A stretch of DNA of 64,000 bases from Trachythela sp. YZ-2020. Its lineage: Eukaryota > Cnidaria > Anthozoa > Malacalcyonacea > Clavulariidae. A program made the translations under genes and the position numbers. Where the stretch lies: assembly GCA_016169945.1 (NCBI GenBank), contig JADLSH010000316.1, positions 682,001 through 746,000 of the forward strand, given 5' to 3'. Positions 1-11,400 of this stretch are shown in pieces. Position 1 is the stretch's first letter. Each line of letters begins with the position of its first letter. The notes under the pieces are model-generated. The model saw only the letters and a program-made list of their open reading frames with translations, did not search any database and had not been told where the DNA came from.

Positions 1-1417
1 ACCAGGTTTTAGTCTCAAACCCTAACCCGTTAAATTCGTGCGTAGTCAAGAACTTTTATTACTTCAATCGGCTTAATTAAGCTCTACCAAAACAGTAACT
101 CTAAAGCAGATAAAGCGAGTGTTCACTAGACAACTTGAAGGAAAACAATACACCGCCAATAATATTTCAACGATTCCAACCAACTTCAATAAATGTCAAA
201 ATGACTAAACTAGTAAACAGTTCGGAAAATTTGTGACCATAAATTATCGTGTCCGTGCTTACAAATTTCTTCAATACCACTGCAAATGCATGGTTGACTA
301 GTCTTACTATTCGGGAGTGAAAATCCTTATGTAAATTAGAAGCCAAACCTTGGACGGAACAGTTTACTGACGAGCGTAAGCATTTTGTTTCCTCATGCCA
401 GCGAAATAGCCAAGCAAATTTTTTCCACCACAAACTTATAAACATGGACACAGATTTACTGCCAGAATATATAATATCAACTGTAAATAAGTTATCTTTA
501 TCGAGTTGTGTGTGAGAAACTAGCACATTTATGATACTAACGCATTTATGATAGTATCTCGAACGTGCGGTGCCAGTGTGGGTAGAGTATAGCAAATACG
601 CCGGTTGACTGTTGTGTAAAACTACCTGAAAAATACAATGAGAACTTGGACGTTTCGAGCGAAGCAAAAACGGCCTAAAACTTTGCGCATTAATTGAATA
701 ATGGGGTACTATTTGACATTCTATAAAGGCTGCACATTATTTAATATTCAGTTGGGACAATCACCGATAATAAGTGTTAACTACTTCATCAGTCGTATTG
801 AATGAATCCCTGTCTATTATGAGACAAATATTTCTGAGGTATATCACTGTATATGAACGAATTTGCTTTTGCTTTCGATTCCTAATTCATAAACACTTCC
901 CAACAACAGAGCGTATCGAATGACCACATGAAGTAGAAATCGCGAATCTATATATTTTCAAAAAAAGACATATAGACCCTACTTCGATAATGTTGTCAAT
1001 GTTATTCAGTACACAACTATACATGTTCAAAATAGGTGCGCTTACGATGAAATTTATTTGAATTGTTTAGAACTCATCAAGAGTAATTTCATCCAGTAAC
1101 ATAACATAACACAGGGATACCGACACGTACATGTACAAGTTTAGGTCCAGCCAGATTTTTGTCATCAAAGTCTTTACTGTGCAACAAACAGATATTTCGA
1201 TCAGCTCTCCTTCGATAATATTGTGAATATTATTCAGTATAACGATACATGTTAACCATGCAACAAAATATAGATCAACTCACCTTCAAGGGATTCACTA
1301 ATACTTTGAACCAACCAAAATACTTATTGACCAACAGGGAGCGAATTAGCAGCGAATTCACATCCAGTTTAACAATCAACATTTTTTGTTTCGTTTTGCG
1401 CATAAATACGAAAATAT
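1..1417. other. No recognisable gene; short direct repeats
   Basis: AT-rich sequence with no ORF that I recognise as a conserved protein. A minus-strand open frame at 167-667 has no recognisable domain. Two diverged direct repeats are visible at about 975-1030 and 1205-1260, sharing a CTTCGATAATnTTGTnAATnTTATTCAGTA-like core. The segment at about 622-665 carries a TTTCGAGCGAAG motif that recurs at 53860-53895 and 55765-55805. Confidence 0.5.
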
Positions 1418-2646
1418 CCGGTGACTATAAAAGGCGGAATGACTCTGCGGAATGGCATGCGGAATGAGTTGCGGAAAGAAAAATTACATCAAGTACATTG
1501 TAAATAAACCGCTTTTTCTAATAACGCGGGCTCAATTTTTCTTGTTTTGTTATTGCTGCCAAAGGCAGCACACTATTCTTGACATGGCAAGGTTTCTCCA
1601 GAGTTCACTCGACCCAGTCTTTTGCGCCGACCTATGTATAGTCGAGATCTGGATCTTGCGTCTGTGAGTTGTCGTAATTCCGGGCAGAAAGTCGAGCTCA
1701 AGGATAATTTTTAAAATGGGGGGAGAGGGCGAGAAAATATTGTATTGCGCGCGCATGTTTTGTTCCATGTGTCTGCAAGTTCACAACTCTCAAGATTTTA
1801 CAAGCTTTTTATTCTGGATTTCTGGCTAGATGCAAAATATACAAACATTTCCCGAAGAAACACAGGTAAGTATGGCTTTATTTCTTTCTGCCGATATTCA
1901 TCAAGGTGATGAACTGTTTAGTGTTCATTCTAGAGGAAAGCAATGTGCTTTTCTCTAGAATGATCGGCGCTTCTTTCAGCACGAATGCCACGAAATATTC
2001 CATTGTCCGCGTGGTCTAAAACAACATATATTTTGAGTATTAATGGCTTAGTCCCAGACCCTCAACAATAGTTAGTGTTTATAATTCATGTACGATGACA
2101 AATAATATTAATCTACCCGTGGAGGTTAATTAATTCATGTACGATGACAATTCCATCCCATTAGGCCATTACAGATGATGTAATATATCCATATTTTTTG
2201 TAAGTTTGTCACAACCATTTTTTTGTAGTAAATATACCATAATTTATTATCAACCAAATTTGGTTTTCATTTTCTGCCTCAACAGGCGGATCAATGTTAC
2301 TTTGTGCCACAACTGGCCCTGCCACAATGGGCAGATCAATATTTTGTGCCTCAACGGGCTCAAACATGCTTTCTTACAAGATATGTCATATGTCGGTCTG
2401 TGATCGACACAGTTAATATATCGCCTGTGCAGGCAAAAACAACCCCACCTATGACAGTGACAAAGAGTGATCTAGCTGTAGTCATAGAGCCCGTACCTGT
2501 GATCGTAGCACAAAATATCAATCTACCTGTTGTGGTAGAGCCCATTGAGGCACAAAATATTGATCTGCCCATGGTGACAGAAAGAAACATTGATCTACCC
2601 ATTGGGCTATTCCATTTAATACCGTACCCCCCCTATCGAGGACCCT

Positions 2647-2872
2647 GGAATTCTTCAGGGGTAAGGGGCCATTTTGCCTTGGAATTCTTCAGGGGTGTGA
2701 CTATTTAGGCCTGGAATTCTTCAGGGGTTGAGTAAAAAATTTGCATTCTTCAGGGGGTTGCAGTCAAATCCTTCATGGGTAATAGCTGTAAGACAGGAAT
2801 TCTTCAGGGGTAGGTGTTGTAAATACAAAATTCCTCAGGTTGGCTGTTGAAAGTCAGGAATTCTTCAGGGTT
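2647..2872. repeat. Degenerate 30-bp minisatellite (GGAATTCTTCAGGGG core)
   Basis: About eight copies of a 13-15 bp core, GGAATTCTTCAGGGG, start near 2647, 2682, 2713, 2743, 2766, 2797, 2826 and 2856, so the period is near 30 bp with variable sequence between the cores. The array is bracketed by inverted CCCCCCTATCGAGGA / TCCTCGATAGGGGGG blocks and forms the loop of the surrounding foldback element. Confidence 0.75.
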
Positions 2873-3719
2873 ATAGAAAAACCCCTGTCCTCGATAGGGG
2901 GGGGGGGGGTTACGAATTTTAAATGGAATAGCTCATTGTGATAGAGCCTGTTGAGGCACACAATAGAACTGATCTGCCCATTGTGGTGGAGCGTGTTGAG
3001 GCACAAAATATTATTGATCTGCCCATTGTGGCAGAGCCAGTTGTGGCACAAAGTAACATTGACCGCCTGTTGAGGCAGAAAATGACAACCAAATTTGATT
3101 GATAAATTATGGTATATTTACTTGAAAAAAATGGTTGTTACAAACTTACAAAATAATATGGATATATTGCATCATCTGTAATGGGATGGAATCTGCGATA
3201 TAAAGAATTAAATATTTCCAACATATGTCATGTGGATCCCTGCTCACAGTTCTTTTGGAGAGATATACTATTATGTTGGTTTGCTGTATAATCATGTATT
3301 TTGACAATTCACTGGACAGTACAGATGAACACTGATAAGCTAAATGCTAAATAAATATAAAATGAAACATCTACAGATTGGGAACAAAGACTGTTGTGAC
3401 ATGTTTGTTTAGCACACGGCAAGTGCAGTATCAATATCTTATGAACACAGACAACATGCAAACTATTATTGTACCACAAAGTTGTCTCTACTCTTCCAAA
3501 TTTATTTGCAATTGCAAGATGCAATTGACAGCTTTGAAGTAAAGAATGATTTCTAATAACAGGAACAATGATGTTGGTACCAAGAATTCCATTGACAATA
3601 GTCTGAACACTCTGATATGTGGCTTTGAAAATCACTTGTGTACTTCTTATATATTATTATTTACAATAATCACAGTGTTGTAATCACAGTGTTGTAATCT
3701 CATCGTTTGGACAAGAATA

Positions 3720-3895
3720 TAAATATCCTGGGAAAACCCTCGAAACACAGGAGAGAATCTCAACTTACATGAGTTATTTGAGCACACTGTCGATCTCATG
3801 CGAGTACCAACAGTGGCCTCGACCTGTTGTGAAACAGGCTCAACTCAGTGGTAAGAGGCAGCGCGCTAACCGCTTCCGCCACTCGTGCTACCCTA
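3720..3895 (-). mobile_element. SINE copy, family shared with 31.2, 46.8 and 50.5 kb
   Basis: The segment carries TTACATGAGTTATTTGAGCA, a CTCAACTCAGTGGTAAGAGG block and GCAGCGCGCTAACCGC. The same blocks in the same order recur at 31195-31430 (minus), 46770-47000 (plus) and 50440-50665 (minus). The reverse complement gives GGTTAGCGCGCTGCC, which resembles a tRNA-type A box. Members are diverged, so these look like old SINE insertions. Confidence 0.55.
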
Positions 3896-3897
3896 AA

Positions 3898-3975
3898 ATA
3901 ATCGCCACGAACGGGACTCGAACTCCAGAGCGCTAACATACGCGGTAATGATTATCCCACTAGGCCACTTGCCCG
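3898..3975 (-). repeat. tRNA-like SINE head
   Basis: Reverse complement contains TGGCCTAGTGGG, a good match to the pol III A box, and GAGTTCGAGTCCC, a good match to the B box, spaced as in a tRNA. It abuts other repeats and lacks a convincing full cloverleaf, so I call it a tRNA-derived SINE head rather than a tRNA gene. Confidence 0.5.
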
Positions 3976-4336
3976 ATCACAAATAACAAAAACAAAAACA
4001 AAATTGAGCCAGCGTTATTAGAAAAAGCGGTTTATTTACACTGTACTTGATGTAATTTTTCATTCCGCAACTCATTCCGCAATCCGCATGCCATTCGCAT
4101 GCCATTCCACAGAGTTATACCGCCTTTTATAGTCACCGGAAAATATCTAGCTAAACCAGTAAGCCTCACCTTGATTATTCTTGATATCAGAAACCTTTTG
4201 GCGTCGTCTCTAACTGCTGTGAGTATACAAATTTGATTTTGTTTTTAATTGAACTATCAACTAGCAGTAGCCAGTAAACAGTTTACCAAGGGGTGCGTAC
4301 ATTTAATTTACTTAGGGAGGTGCCGTACAGGATCAA

Positions 4337-7300
4337 ATGGATAAAACCCGTACAGATGATGAAGCAGGAAATATAAAAGACGCTACTGTAGTTGAGCCAG
4401 AAGTAAATGTAAGTTGTTAAGTCTTTATCGAGGCCCCAATGTCATTATGGCACATTACTTATGAATTTATGAATTATATTTATTATATACAGTGTACAGT
4501 AGCTACGCATTATTATGTTGCTTCTATTATTTTTTTTCAGGAAAATTTAGACATTTCGTTTATGAATGAGGGTGAGGAACTAGGAGATAGTTGTGATAAC
4601 AACCAACCTCAAGATAGTGCTGAACTATGTTTCGAATTAAAGACTAATATTACATAATTACGTACAGTATGGTATTTTGTACTATGAAATATTAAAAAGA
4701 CTTAATTTAAAACGTCTATATGCTGTACCATTTTACATAATTGAATTAAGAAACATTGTTCGTTGTTATTTATATTGCACAGCAAACACTCTATTATTTT
4801 TTTTCAGGAACATTTAGACATTTCGTTTATGAATGAGGGTGAGGAACTAGGAGATAGTTGTGATAACAACCAACCTCAAGATAGTGCTGAACTATGTTTC
4901 GAATTAAAGACTAATATTACATAATTACCTACAGTATGGTATTTTGTACTATGAAATATTAAAAAGACTTAATTTAAAACGTCTATATGCTGTTCCATTT
5001 TACATCATTGAATTAAGAAACATTAATTGTTCGTTGTTATTTATATTGCACAGGAAACACATTTGCTAGCTTTAACTACCGTATCAGATGAAGAAGACGT
5101 GGAAGATGGTCAACACGTTAACACCATATATATCAGACGAAGAAAGCGTGGAAGATGCCCAAACCATTAACACCGTATCAGATGAAGATGACGTAGACGA
5201 TGGGGAAAACGCTAACCAACCCACTGAGGATGTTCAAAAATATTCCCCGAAAGTTTTATTGTGCGCTGCTGGCAATCTAGAGCATGTAGCTGTACAGGTT
5301 GCAAACCTTGGGACACGCTTGCGACAGGCTCCTTTTCTTGACGTAGATACGTGTTTGAGTGAGATAATATCTTCCTGCAAAAATATTGTTGATTCTGTTC
5401 AACATGTACAAAAAGTAGATGAGAAATATACCCTACAACGTAGTAACCACAACGACAGTTTGGAGCAAATACATATTTTTGAAAACCCCTCCACACAGCA
5501 TGATCCTGGAAAGCGACCAATAATACTTTCTGATGCCAACAAAAGGTATCTTATCAATCTTGGTCCTTGTCAACCGAAATTAAGTAACTTTCCAAAGAAT
5601 TCTGACATCAGAAAGTCAGTACAAAATCGGTTTTCGTCATCTCGGTACAGAGAGTATCCGTTCTTGGAGTATAGCATCTCGAACGACTCTTCTCATTGTT
5701 TTGTGTGCTCTCTATTTCCATCTGGCATTGATCGTCCCAAAGCTGAAGATGCCTGGATAAAAGGTACAAGAAGTTGGAATAAAATGAAGGGCAGTCAAGG
5801 AAAGGCAAACAAAGAAAATTGAACAAGCACTTTAGCAGTAAATCCCATAAGGCTTCATTGCAAGATTTTGTTAATATTTGCCAAGGAGACCGTCATATTG
5901 AAGTGTTATGGGACAAGGAAGTCCGTTCGCAGATGGTCGACGATGAGAAGCTCCTGCAAGACCAGAGAGAAGTGATATCTATTTTACTAGACACTTCAAG
6001 AACACTTGCCCAACAAGGACTTGCGTTCCGGGGAAATGAAAATGAAGACGATGGAAACTTTTGCCAAATAGTTGGAATGATGAGTCGGCACGTTCCCTCG
6101 CCAAAGGATGGATAGACTCGCGAGCAAAGCGAAAGTATAAAACAAACTTACATGGGTCCTGAGCGCCAGAATGAATTATCAAGATGTTAGCCGATGAATG
6201 CAGAGAAATGATAGATGCAGAGATAGGCAAGGCTCCTTTTACAGCTGTAATTGCAGATACCACCCAGATGTGTCAAATGATGACCAAATGGCTTTCGCTG
6301 TTCGATTTGTTAATGAAGAGAGAAAACCACTGATGCGAACGTTTACTCGAGACCAAGATAGTAATCGATAAGACGGGCGCAGGCCTTACTAAAGCTATTT
6401 TGCAAGCAGCACAGGAAATAAATGTAGACACTACCACCATCAGGTATCAAGCGTACGACAGCGCTTCATCGATGTCTGGAAAATACAAAGGGGCACAACA
6501 GATTTTTTCAGAATAATTAGATCGACCAGTTATTTATACAGCTAGTCTACCTCATGGCTCGAATTTAGTTATTGAATAAGCGTCCGATGCAAGCCTTATC
6601 ATCAGTAATATGTATGACAACTTAGAAGCACTGCATGTTTTCTTTGCTGCAAGCACGAAACGTACTTTCAACCTAAATGAAGTGATGAAAACTTCTTGAA
6701 ATTGTCTGAAATTAACTAACTTGTCGAAAACAAGATGGAGTGCGAGGCCAGATGCGATAAAAGCAGTTTGGGTAGATTGCGACGAGATCTGCCGAAGTTT
6801 GCAAGAGATATCTCAAGATAGGAAATTTGACCAAGAGAGCAGAACCAAAGCATTTGGGTTGCTGAGCAAAATAAAAAGCTTTAACTTTATTTTTGCTATT
6901 ATGTTAATGAAGAACATAATGTTTAAAATGAAGATGATGGTTGACCTTCTCCAGAAGGAGGAGTTGGATGTTAGCGGTGCCTTGTTGGCGATCCAAGAGA
7001 CAAAAGACAGTCTCAATAGAATTCGAAGAACCGAAAACGCCATCGATAACGAAGTCCAGGCAGCGTGCCTATTCGCTAGCCAATTCAACGTTGACGCAGA
7101 AGCTGAATTTCAAAGGATTAATCGAAGACGTGTTCCACCAAGACGCTTGGATCCAAATCCCGAAACCCAGACCAATATATCTATGGCTACGTTTTATAGA
7201 AAAGAAGTTTTTTTCTCGACACAATGGTGGAGGTGTTATCAGCAAAGATAAATGGCGTAGAGGACTCATTTAGACCATCTATAGATGTCCTTGATCCAAA

Positions 7301-7735
7301 CTTTTAAGAAATAAAATTCCAACGATCGACAAAGTGGTAAAACTAGCGAATCAGTTTCCAAGCGACATTCCTGACCCAGAAGCATTCCTAGCTGAACTGG
7401 AGATTTTCAACGGGCATTACGACAAAGTGAAAGTAGAGAGGTGCGAAACAAAATTTACAATTCGCGATGCAGCGGAATTAGCAATGAAATGCAACCGAGA
7501 AAAGATGCCTTTTCCACAAGTTGCCAAAATTTACTGCTTGTTTCTATGCAAGAGTGAAAGGACATTTAGTCGGTTAAAACTTCTTAAAAATTACTTAAGA
7601 AGTACCATGACACAAGAACGACTTGACAACATGATGGTTCTTTTTTGCAAAAGAGATATTGCTGACAAGCTTTCCATAGAAAAGGTGGTCGACAAATGGA
7701 CAAAAATCAGACGTCGGAGAATTGTGCTTTCGTAG
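4337..7735 (+). pseudogene. hAT-like (ZMYM1/DUF4371-type) transposase, broken
   Basis: Fragments in several frames resemble the TTF-finger plus DUF4371 plus hAT-dimerisation transposases often annotated as zinc finger MYM-type protein 1-like. A short first exon runs 4337-4408 and ends at a GTAAGT donor. An acidic segment (4541-4657) follows an acceptor. The frame at 5088-5818 carries a TTF-type region (ILSDANKRYLINLGPCQPKL, then a C-x2-C motif near residue 206). The reading frame breaks near 5818 and DUF4371-like sequence follows (NKHFSSKSHKASLQDF) to 6115. Further shifted or stop-interrupted pieces lie at 6180-7250. The C-terminal dimerisation region is 7334-7735 (SERTFSRLKLLKNYLRSTM). Another 2-base disruption is likely near 5130. 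Multiple breaks indicate an inactive copy. The terminal inverted repeats were not identified. Confidence 0.8.
4541..5060 (+). repeat. 267-bp tandem duplication spanning a transposase exon
   Basis: The segment starting at 4541 (GAAAATTTAGACATTTCG) is repeated almost exactly from 4808 (GAACATTTAGACATTTCG), including the preceding polypyrimidine-AG acceptor and about 130 bp of downstream non-coding sequence. It lies within the hAT gene and duplicates one acidic exon that ends in a TAA stop in both copies. High identity suggests the duplication is recent relative to the decay of the gene. Confidence 0.85.
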
Positions 7736-8121
7736 CTCATATAGTCATAATCATATAGTCATGTTGGGACACTTTCCGCCCTACAGGCTACTGTAACTGT
7801 CTCCGAGGCATAACTGAAAACTTAAAACTTTTAACATGGTAACATTTGCACACAGTTTTAACAACCTATAGGCGTTAGCTATCTAACATTTTATTGAAAG
7901 CCTATAATTTGAAATTATTCATTTATTCACATTGGTCAAATTTGTTTTTATAAGCTGAGTTCAAATAACTTGTAACAACTGTGCAGTAATTTAGTTTGGG
8001 GTAAAGATGTTAAAGTCATTGAAATATTATTTTCTTAAAAATGCTGTTTACAATTTTACGGGAACTTAAATTACCTAGCACAAAATCCCCCACAAGCATT
8101 CAGTTTCTCCTTCACGTAAGT
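7736..8121. other. Gap between hAT remnant and Polinton; no gene seen
   Basis: AT-rich flank without an ORF or repeat that I recognise. Its last bases form the pre-insertion site of the Polinton. Confidence 0.5.
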
Positions 8122-8127
8122 GACGTT

Positions 8128-8424
8128 AGTAGTGTATTTAACCCACCCACGGCGCATTTTTATGCTGACGTCAGCATTTTAAAAACGCGATAGCGTCAGC
8201 ACTTTTTATCATACGTCAGCAAATATTATATATAATTTATGCATAATTTATATAATATATTCCAAAACATTTTCAAAACATTTTCAAAACATTTATCACG
8301 TGATCAAAACATTTCCCCACATGTTCCCCACGCGCACCCCACGTGATAGAGCGGTTCGCTCGCTTCGCTCGTTTAAATTGTTTAAACCAAATAACTGGAA
8401 CAAAAATAAATAAAAGATATGAAC
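8128..8424 (+). repeat. Polinton left terminal inverted repeat
   Basis: The outer 38 bp match the right end exactly. Inward similarity is interrupted but resumes, including ATAATATATTCCAAAA and the block ACTGGAACAAAAATAAATAA just before the polB start. Three CGTCAGCA-type iterons have their GTCAGCA at 8170, 8195 and 8215. A GC-rich palindromic insert (GGTTCGCTCGCTTCGCTCG) lies at about 8352-8370. The repeat doubles as the promoter region of polB. Confidence 0.9.
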
Positions 8425-11400
8425 AACTTGAACAACTTAAACAACAATTTTCAAACTCCAGTCGCACCACCACGACCACGAAGACAAGCTCAAAAGGAGC
8501 AAAGAGAATTAGAGGCACAAAGACAAGTGCAACCTGAACTCATTAGACAAGCTCATGATGGTGTTCTTAATGACTATAAGATTGAAAACAAAACTAGTCT
8601 TTTACCTAAGGAATTATTAGAATTATTAAAGCCTCAAATTTTAAGTGTTATTAAGTCCCACATACCAGCCAAGTTTACTATTAAAATTCATGCTGTGTTT
8701 AAAAACACAAAGGAAGATGGTACTTTTAAGTTTGAGACTAAGTTCATCTCATCTGATAGTGTTACCGTTAAAAACAAAAACTCTACACTTGTTGTTGAGT
8801 GGCGAAAACTAAATGGCAGTCTAAGAACCAAGATGGCTTCGTTTCTTATAGAGAAGTCTGGGTGGTCATTGTCAAAAATATTTGGAGTGCACATCAACAC
8901 AGCTAAGTTAGAGTCACAAGGAGGGGGTAATTATGTTGAGTTACCAGAGTGGTTAAAAAAAAAACGCGCAGTGATTAACATTAAAAGTTGGGGTGATAAG
9001 TGTTTCATCTATGCAGTCGACAGATCGTTAAATCCCAAAGTCAAAGATCAAGAGCGTGTTGATAAAACTTTAAAGTCATGTGAAACAGAGTACAATCTAA
9101 AAGGCATCACATTTCCTGTGACTGTTGATCAGTTTGAACTCTTTGAGAAGCTTAACGACATAAGACTTGTTGCATATCGTCTGGACGACTCGCGAGATGA
9201 ATATGGTGGTGAAAATAAAGTCATTGAGACATTATATCCCTCTGAATTTGAGGCAAGCAGAGAGGCTGTCATCTTGTTGTATAAGAATCATTATATGACG
9301 GTGAGATCAGAGTCAAGACTTTTTGGACGACATGGCGTAGAAGCAAAGTCATTCCCATGTCGTAGATGTGTTAACTTCTTTCCAACTCAAGAGAAATTAG
9401 ATATTCATCTTAATATGTGTGTGAAACAAACTGTTGGTCGCATAACATTTCCTAAAACTGCTAACGGTGGTAATATCTTAAAGTTTAAGTCATGGGGTAA
9501 AACTATAAGAGCTCCTCTAATTATTATTGCAGACTCAGAGGCCATATTAAAAAAATTAGAACCAGAAACAACCAGTACGGGAATTCCTATGTCAACGATA
9601 AAACTTAATAAGCACATACCATCTGGTTTTGGTTTTTACGAAATACACTCTGATGGTGAATATAAGTACCATAAGACGCTTGGATCCAACTGTGGTAAAG
9701 ATTTTGTAAATAAGCTCTATGAGATAGCGAGATCTTTCTACGAGAAAAATGAAAAAAGTATTCCGTTAGAAGGACATGAACTTATGTTAGCAAACATAGC
9801 GTTAGAACAAGCTCGCTCGTGTTGTATTTGTAAGAGTGGCTTGGTAGCAACATCTGACGATGAGGAGTGGGACAACCACAAACCTGTAAGACATCACGAT
9901 CACTATACTGGGGAGTTTTTAGGTATCGCACACAACGACTGTAATTTGTTAGCTAGGAGATCTAAAGAAATACCTGTTTTCTTTCATAATTTAGAGGGTT
10001 ATGATATCAAAGCATTCATTCGTGAGCTGGGTAACGACTCAAAAGAGAGAGGTAAAATAAATATTATCGCTAGTAGCATAGACAAAATCATTCAACTAAA
10101 AAAGAATGTGTTAGTTAAAACTATCATTGGATACCCACCAAATAAGAAAACAACGCGCGCAAGCGCGCCTGATGAAGATGGTCACACCGTTTTCGATGAG
10201 AAAACAAAATACTTGACTTATTCTTTGATTTTCAAAGACTCTCTAAAACATCTTGGGATGAGTCTAGCAGAACTTATTGATAACTTAGGTAAAGAAAAAT
10301 TTATAATGACAAAAGCTGGTTGTAAGACCGACACTCAGTTTGATCTAATTCGTAAAAAGGGAGTGTATCCATATGACTATATGGACTCTGAAGAAAAAAT
10401 GTTAGAAACCCAACTACCACCTCAAAAGTGTTTCTTTAACCTTTTGACTGAGTGTGATATAAGTGAGGCTGACTACGCTCACGCTCAAAAAGTGTGGACA
10501 GCTTTTGGGTGTAAGACCATGCAAGACTATCACGACACATATCTTTGGGGTGACACAGCCGCTCTCGCAGATATATTTCAAGAACACAGAAGAAAAAGTT
10601 TAGAGTCATTTAGATTAGACCCAGCATGGTATCCAACCGCACCATCTTTTTTCTGGCAGGCCATGTTATTATTCACTCGTGTCAATATCGAACTCATAAG
10701 TGAGGAAAACTCAGACATGTATGGTTTTTGTGAGAGTGGAATTAGAGGTGGAATGTCAATGGCTGTCCAAAGATACTCAAAGGCTAACAATAAGTATATG
10801 GATTCATATAATCCAGACAAGGTAGACTCATTCATAATTAATCCTGATGTCAACGCGTTGTATGCGTCTGCCGAACAAAGGGAACTCCCAATAAAAAATC
10901 ATAAGCATATGGATGACAAAGACTTGGCTAATTGGCGCGATCTTGGTAAAAGTAAGGATGGTTTGAATCGAGGATGTATTCTAAAGGTTGACTTATCATA
11001 TCCTAGACATTTACACGACGAACACAATGATCTGCCACTAGCACCTGAGTCTTTTAATCCTGGTAGTATGGCTAAACTAATCCCTAATTTAGAAGACAAA
11101 AAAGATTACATTGTAAATGACAACGCGTTAAAAAAATATGAAGATTTGGGTATCAAAGTAACTAAAATTCATGAGGGGTGGATGTCTGATAAGTCAGCTT
11201 GGATGAAACCATTTGTTGACTATTGTATCGAACAACGAAAGAAAGCCGCCATCGAAGGTGACAAATTCGGGGTGATATATTATAAGTTAGGACCAAACAG
11301 TGTATTTGGTAAGACTATGGAAAATACAAGAGACAGAAAAAGAATGGTAGTCACCTTATCAGCTAGTCAAGCTCTTAAAGAGGTTGCCAAGCCAACATTT

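Larger units (their letters stand above)
1418..4139. mobile_element. Foldback-type element with long inverted repeats
   Basis: The ends are inverted repeats of roughly 135 bp: 1418-1555 reads CCGGTGACTATAAAAGGCGG and onwards, and the same sequence runs in reverse complement at 4000-4139. A second pair of arms, 2155-2350 and 2980-3195, continues the inversion, and a third short pair (CCCCCCTATCGAGGA, about 2630 and 2890) closes on a minisatellite. The arms near 2281-2630 and 2935-3075 contain tandem units of about 40 bp with GATCTGCCCATTGTGG and GTTGAGGCACAAAATAT. SINE insertions at 3720-3975 explain why the right half is longer. No transposase is visible, so the element is probably non-autonomous. 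A TATAAAAGG box lies in each end. Exact ends and target duplication were not resolved. Confidence 0.65.

Noticed and set aside
167..667. 166-codon minus-strand ORF
   Set aside because: No recognisable domain, composition not protein-like, and it overlaps a dispersed repeat motif.
2647..2872. CRISPR-like array (regular 15-bp cores with variable spacers)
   Set aside because: The genome is animal, cores are degenerate, spacing is irregular, and the array lies in a foldback element with no cas genes. It is a minisatellite.
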